Assembly (NCBI GenBank): GCA_903838675.1 | Contig: CAILZI010000178.1 | Location: 21,296-85,295, forward strand | Direction: 5' to 3' | DNA from: an uncultured Verrucomicrobiota bacterium | GTDB lineage: Bacteria; Verrucomicrobiota; Verrucomicrobiia; Verrucomicrobiales; Verrucomicrobiaceae | Length of the DNA: 64,000 nucleotides | Shown: positions 61,002-64,000 of the stretch, one piece after another | How positions within the stretch are numbered: the first letter of the stretch is position 1 | Layout: each line of letters opens with the position of its first letter | Notes under the pieces: model-generated | What the model was told of the DNA's origin: nothing | What the model saw: the letters and a program-made list of their open reading frames with translations, nothing else | Databases searched by the model: none | Program-made: the position numbers and the translations under genes

Positions 61002-62402
61002 CTATTTGGGAATGACCGTGAATCCCTCTTTGCTGTCTTTGATGAGCCAGCCGGCGGCTTCGAGCTGCTTTCTCAAGGTGTCGGCGGCGGCCCAGTCTTT
61101 GGCCTGTTTCGCATCCCAGCGCTGCTGGGCCAGAGACTGGATGTCGGCCGGGACATCCACGGCGGCGTCATCGGCGACGGCGGGCAGCGTGAGGCCGAGG
61201 GCCTGGAGCATGAAGTGCAGGCCGTTGCGCGCGGCGGTCGCTTCCTCGGCGGAGAGGGCTGTGGGCTTGAGCTTGTTAAGCACGCCGAAAATGGAGCCGA
61301 TGGCACCAGGGACGTTGAGGTCATTGAGCAGCGTTTCCCAGGCTTCGGCAAACGGACCGGGAGCGGAGGGCAGGGGAGCCGTGCCGCGATCCAGCGCCTT
61401 GTCGGCTTTGGCGAGCTTTTGCAGCGCCTGCCGTGCGGAGTCCAGGCTGTGCATGGTGAAGTTCAGCGGCGCGCGGTAGTGGCCGGAGATCAGGACGTAG
61501 CGCACCTCCACGGCGCTGTAGCCGCGCTTGGCCAGGTCTTCCAGGGTGTAGAGATTGCCGATGCTCTTGCTCATCTTGCCGCCGTCCACCATGAGGTGGG
61601 CCACGTGCATCCAGTGGTGGGCAAAGTGCCCGTGCGTGCTGCAGCAGCTCTGGGCGATCTCGTTTTCATGATGCGGGAAGATCAGATCCACGCCGCCGCT
61701 GTGCAGATCAAAATCCTCGCCGAGGTACTCCAGAATCATCGCGCTGCATTCCAGGTGCCAGCCGGGCCGCCCTTCGCCCCAGGGGCTGGGCCAGAAGTTC
61801 TCGCCGTCTTCCGGCTTGCGCGCCTTCCACAGGGCGAAGTCAGTGAGGGAGTCCTTGGTGTATTCATCGCTGTCCGTCGCGCTGGCGGCTTCGCTGGCAC
61901 CCAGGCGCAGCTCGCGGTCTTCCAGGTGGCTGAGCCTGCCGTAGTCTTTAAAGGAAGAGACGCGGAAATACACGCTGCCGTCTGCAGCCGCGTAGGCATG
62001 CCCGCCTGTGATGAGTTTTTCGATCATGGCCACCTGCTGCGTGATATGCGCCACCGCCGACGGCTCGATGTGCGGCGGCAGGAGGTTCAGCGCGGCGCAG
62101 TCGGTGTGAAATTTCTGCGTCCAGCCCTGGGTGAAATCGAGCAACGTCTGCCCCGCCTTCTGGGAGTCGCGGATCGTTTTGTCATCTACGTCCGTGATGT
62201 TGCGCACGTGCAGCGTGGGCGTGCCGGAGGCCTCGACCACACGGCGCATCACATCCTGCGCCACGAAGGTGCGGAAGTTGCCGATGTGCGCCGGGCCATA
62301 GACCGTGGGGCCGCAGCAGTAGAAACGCAGTATCTTGCCGTCCAGCGGCGTGGTTTCGCGGTCAGTGCGGGTCAGAGTGTCGTGGAGCTTCAGGGCAGGC
62401 AT
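61002..62402 (-). CDS. cysS: Cysteinyl-tRNA synthetase
   Basis: A 466-residue class I aminoacyl-tRNA synthetase read from [22 protein letters not shown] at 62400-62402. [21 protein letters not shown] carries the HIGH-type motif, [35 protein letters not shown] the Zn-binding and substrate residues, and [10 protein letters not shown] the KMSKS loop. The C-terminus VIPK is in front of a TAG stop. The track's upstream start (62465) adds unneeded residues. Confidence 0.97.
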   Translation of the reverse strand: MPALKLHDTLTRTDRETTPLDGKILRFYCCGPTVYGPAHIGNFRTFVAQDVMRRVVEASGTPTLHVRNITDVDDKTIRDSQKAGQTLLDFTQGWTQKFHTDCAALNLLPPHIEPSAVAHITQQVAMIEKLITGGHAYAAADGSVYFRVSSFKDYGRLSHLEDRELRLGASEAASATDSDEYTKDSLTDFALWKARKPEDGENFWPSPWGEGRPGWHLECSAMILEYLGEDFDLHSGGVDLIFPHHENEIAQSCCSTHGHFAHHWMHVAHLMVDGGKMSKSIGNLYTLEDLAKRGYSAVEVRYVLISGHYRAPLNFTMHSLDSARQALQKLAKADKALDRGTAPLPSAPGPFAEAWETLLNDLNVPGAIGSIFGVLNKLKPTALSAEEATAARNGLHFMLQALGLTLPAVADDAAVDVPADIQSLAQQRWDAKQAKDWAAADTLRKQLEAAGWLIKDSKEGFTVIPK

Positions 62403-62459
62403 GGGGGCGGGGAAAGTGAATGTCGAATGACGAATGTCGAGCACGGAATGAAGCATGGC

Positions 62460-62487
62460 TTGCACCCTGGCGGGGATGGGTTACACT
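62460..62487 (+). promoter_or_regulatory. Sigma70-type promoter of tmRNA
   Basis: TTGCAC (62460-62465) and TACACT (62482-62487), spacing 16 nt, 16 nt upstream of the mature tmRNA 5' end. Confidence 0.6.
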
Positions 62488-62503
62488 GAGTCCTCTCCAA
62501 AAC

Positions 62504-62855
62504 GGGGGCGTACTGGTTTCGACGGGTAGCCTTAGTTCGGAGCTGCATGCCGAGGATGATTCGTTGGCCTCGTTAAACACCGGATCAAAAACACAAATGC
62601 AAACTCTAACGAGCTAGCACTCGCAGCTTAAGCCCTGCGACATCCTTCAGGCAATGTCTGGTAGCCTGAACGATGCCACTACCAGGCTGGTTTGTTGGCC
62701 GGGCGACCGGGTCACAAACGAGATCAAACAGGACGCTGGGTGAAGAGTAGGCTGTCTCAAGCCGCCTCCCACCGAGACCAAAGATGAGACTGAGCATGGA
62801 GACGCTACGGGCAACGGTTATTCGGACAGGGGTTCAACTCCCCTCGCCTCCACCA
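62504..62855 (+). ncRNA. ssrA: Transfer-messenger RNA (tmRNA)
   Basis: A 352-nt one-piece tmRNA. The 5' end GGGGGCGTACTGGTTTCGACGGG and the 3' end CAGGGGTTCAACTCCCCTCGCCTCCACCA form the tRNA-like part (acceptor GGGGGCG pairs with CGCCTCC; the T loop TTCAACT is typical). The internal reading frame ends ...AACTCTAACGAG CTAGCACTCGCAGCTTAA, a tag finishing NSNELALAA, the usual ALAA degradation end. It rescues stalled ribosomes with SmpB. Confidence 0.97.
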
Positions 62856-62880
62856 TATTCATTGTTAATGAATATGGTGG
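62850..62880 (+). terminator. Perfect 14-bp inverted repeat containing the tmRNA 3' end
   Basis: CCACCATATTCATT (62850-62863) and AATGAATATGGTGG (62867-62880) pair exactly around GTT. The left arm holds the tmRNA CCA end. No T tract follows. It could be a terminator or 3'-processing hairpin, or the mark of a past integration event. Confidence 0.5.
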
Positions 62881-62968
62881 TGATCTATCTTGGGTTGCAA
62901 TATGGCTGTTCTTGCCAAAAAAAGCATTCCTACTTGCCCAGTGGGCGTAGTCATTTCATTATATCCTT

Positions 62969-63511
62969 ATGCGACTGACCAAACGTGGAGAATATGCATT
63001 GCGCACCCTGATACGGCTGGGCATTGCCGAGCGTCAGAAAGAAGGTGTGATTTCTGTCTCTTCTTTGGCAGAGCAGGAGCATCTGCCCTTCAAGTTTCTT
63101 GAAGCCATCCTCTTCGAATTGCGCACGGCAGGTTATGTGGAAAGCATGCGCGGCAAGTATGGCGGCACGCGTCTGGCCAAACCGATGAAATCGATTAAAA
63201 TGGGCGAGATTGTCCGCCTGATTGATGGCAAGCTGGCCCCCATCGGTTGTGCCAGCGAGACGGAGTACGAGAAGTGCACCTGTCCAGATGAGACCCACTG
63301 CGGATTGCGCATGCTCATGATCGATGTCCGCAACGCCATCGCAAACATCCTGGATCGTTACACATTGGAGAATGTGGTGGAGGTTACGCTCCGCAAGCAG
63401 GAGCAGTGTGCAGCCACGAGCAAAAAGACCACCAAGAAAAAAGCCAGCCAGACTCGCCATGCCGATCCGTCGGATGGATTCCTGGCCGTCCTGTTGGACT
63501 CAGTGGCGTAA
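62969..63511 (+). CDS. Rrf2-family transcriptional regulator with cysteine cluster
   Basis: A 180-residue regulator starting MRLTKRGEYALRTLIRLG, the Rrf2 winged helix (ISVSSLAEQEHLPFKFLEAILFELRTAGYVESMRGKYGGTRLA). Later cysteines (GCASETEYEKCTCPDETHC) resemble the Fe-S-binding loop of IscR/NsrR-type Rrf2 proteins. A Lys/Thr-rich tail follows. It probably senses an iron-sulfur or sulfur signal. It lies upstream of a yezD relic, and these small YezD proteins often travel with sulfur-assimilation genes. Confidence 0.92.
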   Translation: MRLTKRGEYALRTLIRLGIAERQKEGVISVSSLAEQEHLPFKFLEAILFELRTAGYVESMRGKYGGTRLAKPMKSIKMGEIVRLIDGKLAPIGCASETEYEKCTCPDETHCGLRMLMIDVRNAIANILDRYTLENVVEVTLRKQEQCAATSKKTTKKKASQTRHADPSDGFLAVLLDSVA

Positions 63512-63807
63512 CGCCGCATCCGGTCATTCGCGGTTCGATTCTCCAGTCATCTCCATTTTAAGGAGCGAATGAACTGCGTCCCTCCGGCGTGTGATGGGCG
63601 GACTCACATTCTCGCAGACTTTATTCCCGCTGCCCAGGGCCAAGGTCGACTGCCATCATTGAAGAAAAGCGCGAAAATGGATGCCTGGAAAAATTCTTTA
63701 TTCATACTTGCGTGGTGTATATTTATACATAATACATTGCAAGCAATCTCATCAGGACCCGTTCCTCACACAGGCTATTCTCAACACGAACCTCCCTTCC
63801 TCACACC
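63512..63807. other. Intergenic region upstream of yezD with an operator-like palindrome
   Basis: About 300 bp without a credible gene; the 103-residue ORF at 63569 ends in another frame of the yezD start and has no recognisable features. It contains the palindrome described separately. The short stretch before it is GC-rich and unremarkable. Confidence 0.5.
63708..63742 (+). promoter_or_regulatory. Nested palindrome, candidate Rrf2 operator/promoter
   Basis: CTTGC ... GCAAG outer arms enclose TGTATATTTATACA (63716-63729), in which TGTATA and TATACA are exact inverse complements. This lies about 70 bp before yezD, where an operator for the adjacent Rrf2 regulator would be expected. Assignment rests on symmetry and position only. 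Confidence 0.4.
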
Positions 63808-63888
63808 ATGTCTCAGCAAACCGCAGAAATTGAAGTCGAGTCCTGGGTCGAAATCGTCAAGCAGAAGGTCTCCGCGCTGAGATTATAA
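63808..63888 (+). pseudogene. yezD: YezD (DUF2292) N-terminal fragment cut by an insertion sequence
   Basis: ATG at 63808 opens MSQQTAEIEVESWVEIVKQKVSALRL and then TAA. YezD/DUF2292 proteins (about 50-60 residues) have this opening and continue ...ALRFG.V.I.VHDG.V.QIE. Here the coding sequence breaks immediately after ALR, and the following bases are insertion-sequence-like repeats. The remaining 26 residues lack the family core, so the gene is broken. Confidence 0.75.
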
Positions 63889-64000
63889 AACGCGGATCAA
63901 AAGTGCAGCGGATCGCGGATCAAAAGTGAGTCACCTCTGAGCGATTGAACAGGTGCTGGGCGTGTTCGTCAAGGCTGTGATGAGCTTCGTGCCTGCCTCG
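63889..64000. mobile_element. Terminal end of an IS21-like insertion sequence (continues past the window)
   Basis: The 14-base string gcggatcaaaagtg occurs at 63892-63905 and again at 63915-63928, 23 bp apart, followed by GTGAGTCACC. Short direct repeats of a GATCAAAAGTG type near the tips are usual in IS21-family elements. The transposase genes are outside the window. The element starts immediately after the yezD break, so it is inserted in that gene. Exact tip and target duplication cannot be defined here. Confidence 0.65.

Noticed and set aside
61215-62489. 424-residue plus-strand ORF opposite cysS
   Set aside because: Shadow of cysS; the sense strand has all aminoacyl-tRNA synthetase motifs.
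63569-63880. 103-residue ORF upstream of yezD
   Set aside because: It runs through the yezD start in another frame and has no recognisable features.
1-64000. CRISPR arrays, prophage or restriction-modification or toxin-antitoxin defence genes
   Set aside because: No regular direct repeats with unique spacers, no cas genes, no integrase, and no recognisable defence gene were seen. The scaffold repeats are coding and contiguous.

Overview
The window looks like a chromosomal segment of a Gram-negative Verrucomicrobiota bacterium, probably close to Prosthecobacter or other Verrucomicrobiaceae. This is inferred from gene content, not from any search: Tat/Sec-exported Gfo/Idh/MocA dehydrogenases, a DUF1552 protein, a DUF1080 (3-keto-disaccharide hydrolase type) protein, a PQQ-like propeller, an AraC-type regulator with a LacI-like sensor half, a Gld-like ABC-2 cluster, an EF-P without the usual lysine loop, and O-antigen/fucose/lipid-export genes. 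Most of it is ordinary core and metabolic sequence. The only mobile element seen is an insertion-sequence end at the extreme right.

Layout. 1-3 kb: the tail of a metallophosphoesterase, then a tight minus-strand trio (MFS transporter, MoaD/ThiS-like protein ending in Gly-Gly, Asp-box propeller). 3-4.6 kb: a cysteine-cluster protein and an exported dehydrogenase. 4.7-8.3 kb: a TetR-led run of seven minus-strand genes (three START/SRPBCC proteins, a GyrI-like effector-binding protein, a VOC protein, DoxX). 8.4-14 kb: a minus-strand PQQ propeller, SGNH-like protein, dehydrogenase and luciferase-like monooxygenase, divergent from a degenerate ROK regulator. 14-18.7 kb: rhodanese, cardiolipin synthase, PrsW protease (reading frame possibly broken), small membrane proteins, GNAT. 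18.8-22.8 kb: O-antigen ligase with TPR tail, translationally overlapping a WecA/MraY-type transferase. 23-28 kb: mnmE, a sugar-isomerase-like TIM barrel, and the housekeeping operon pdxJ-acpS-coaD-yceD-rpmF. 28.8 kb: tRNA-Asp. 29-36.3 kb: a TPR membrane protein and a divergent four-gene Gld-like ABC exporter locus. 36.5-47.3 kb: ATP:cobalamin adenosyltransferase, rhomboid, MgtE, Ski2-like helicase, YHYH protein, XylR-type regulator, DUF2127 protein. 47.4-52.8 kb: ApbE, then the MglA/roadblock/repeat-scaffold operon. 53-57.4 kb: tRNA-Glu, GDP-fucose synthase, C-methyltransferase, MsbA-like exporter. 57.5-62.4 kb: efp, a small exported protein, DUF1552, DUF1080, an orphan sorting-signal-like tail, cysS. 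62.5-64 kb: tmRNA, an Rrf2 regulator and a yezD gene cut by an IS21-like end.

The best candidate for an undescribed system is 48417-52762: a three-gene operon, closed by a terminator, that encodes a 1069-residue Pro/Ser/Ala-rich scaffold, a Ras-like MglA GTPase with the MglA signature TVPGQ, and a stand-alone roadblock/LC7 protein. The scaffold carries seven ~30-residue repeats containing FSFG/SPFG motifs, two related globular islands and a C-terminal roadblock-like domain. The parts suggest a GTPase switch with two roadblock partners, one of them tethered to a long disordered FG-containing chain.

Other points of note: a PEF/PEP-CTERM-like 37-codon tail lies in frame directly after the cysS stop codon; the TetR operator overlaps its own start codon; a 9-bp tandem repeat encodes a membrane helix; a perfect 14-bp inverted repeat includes the tmRNA 3' end; and an IS has cut yezD. 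All family names come from motif recognition by eye.
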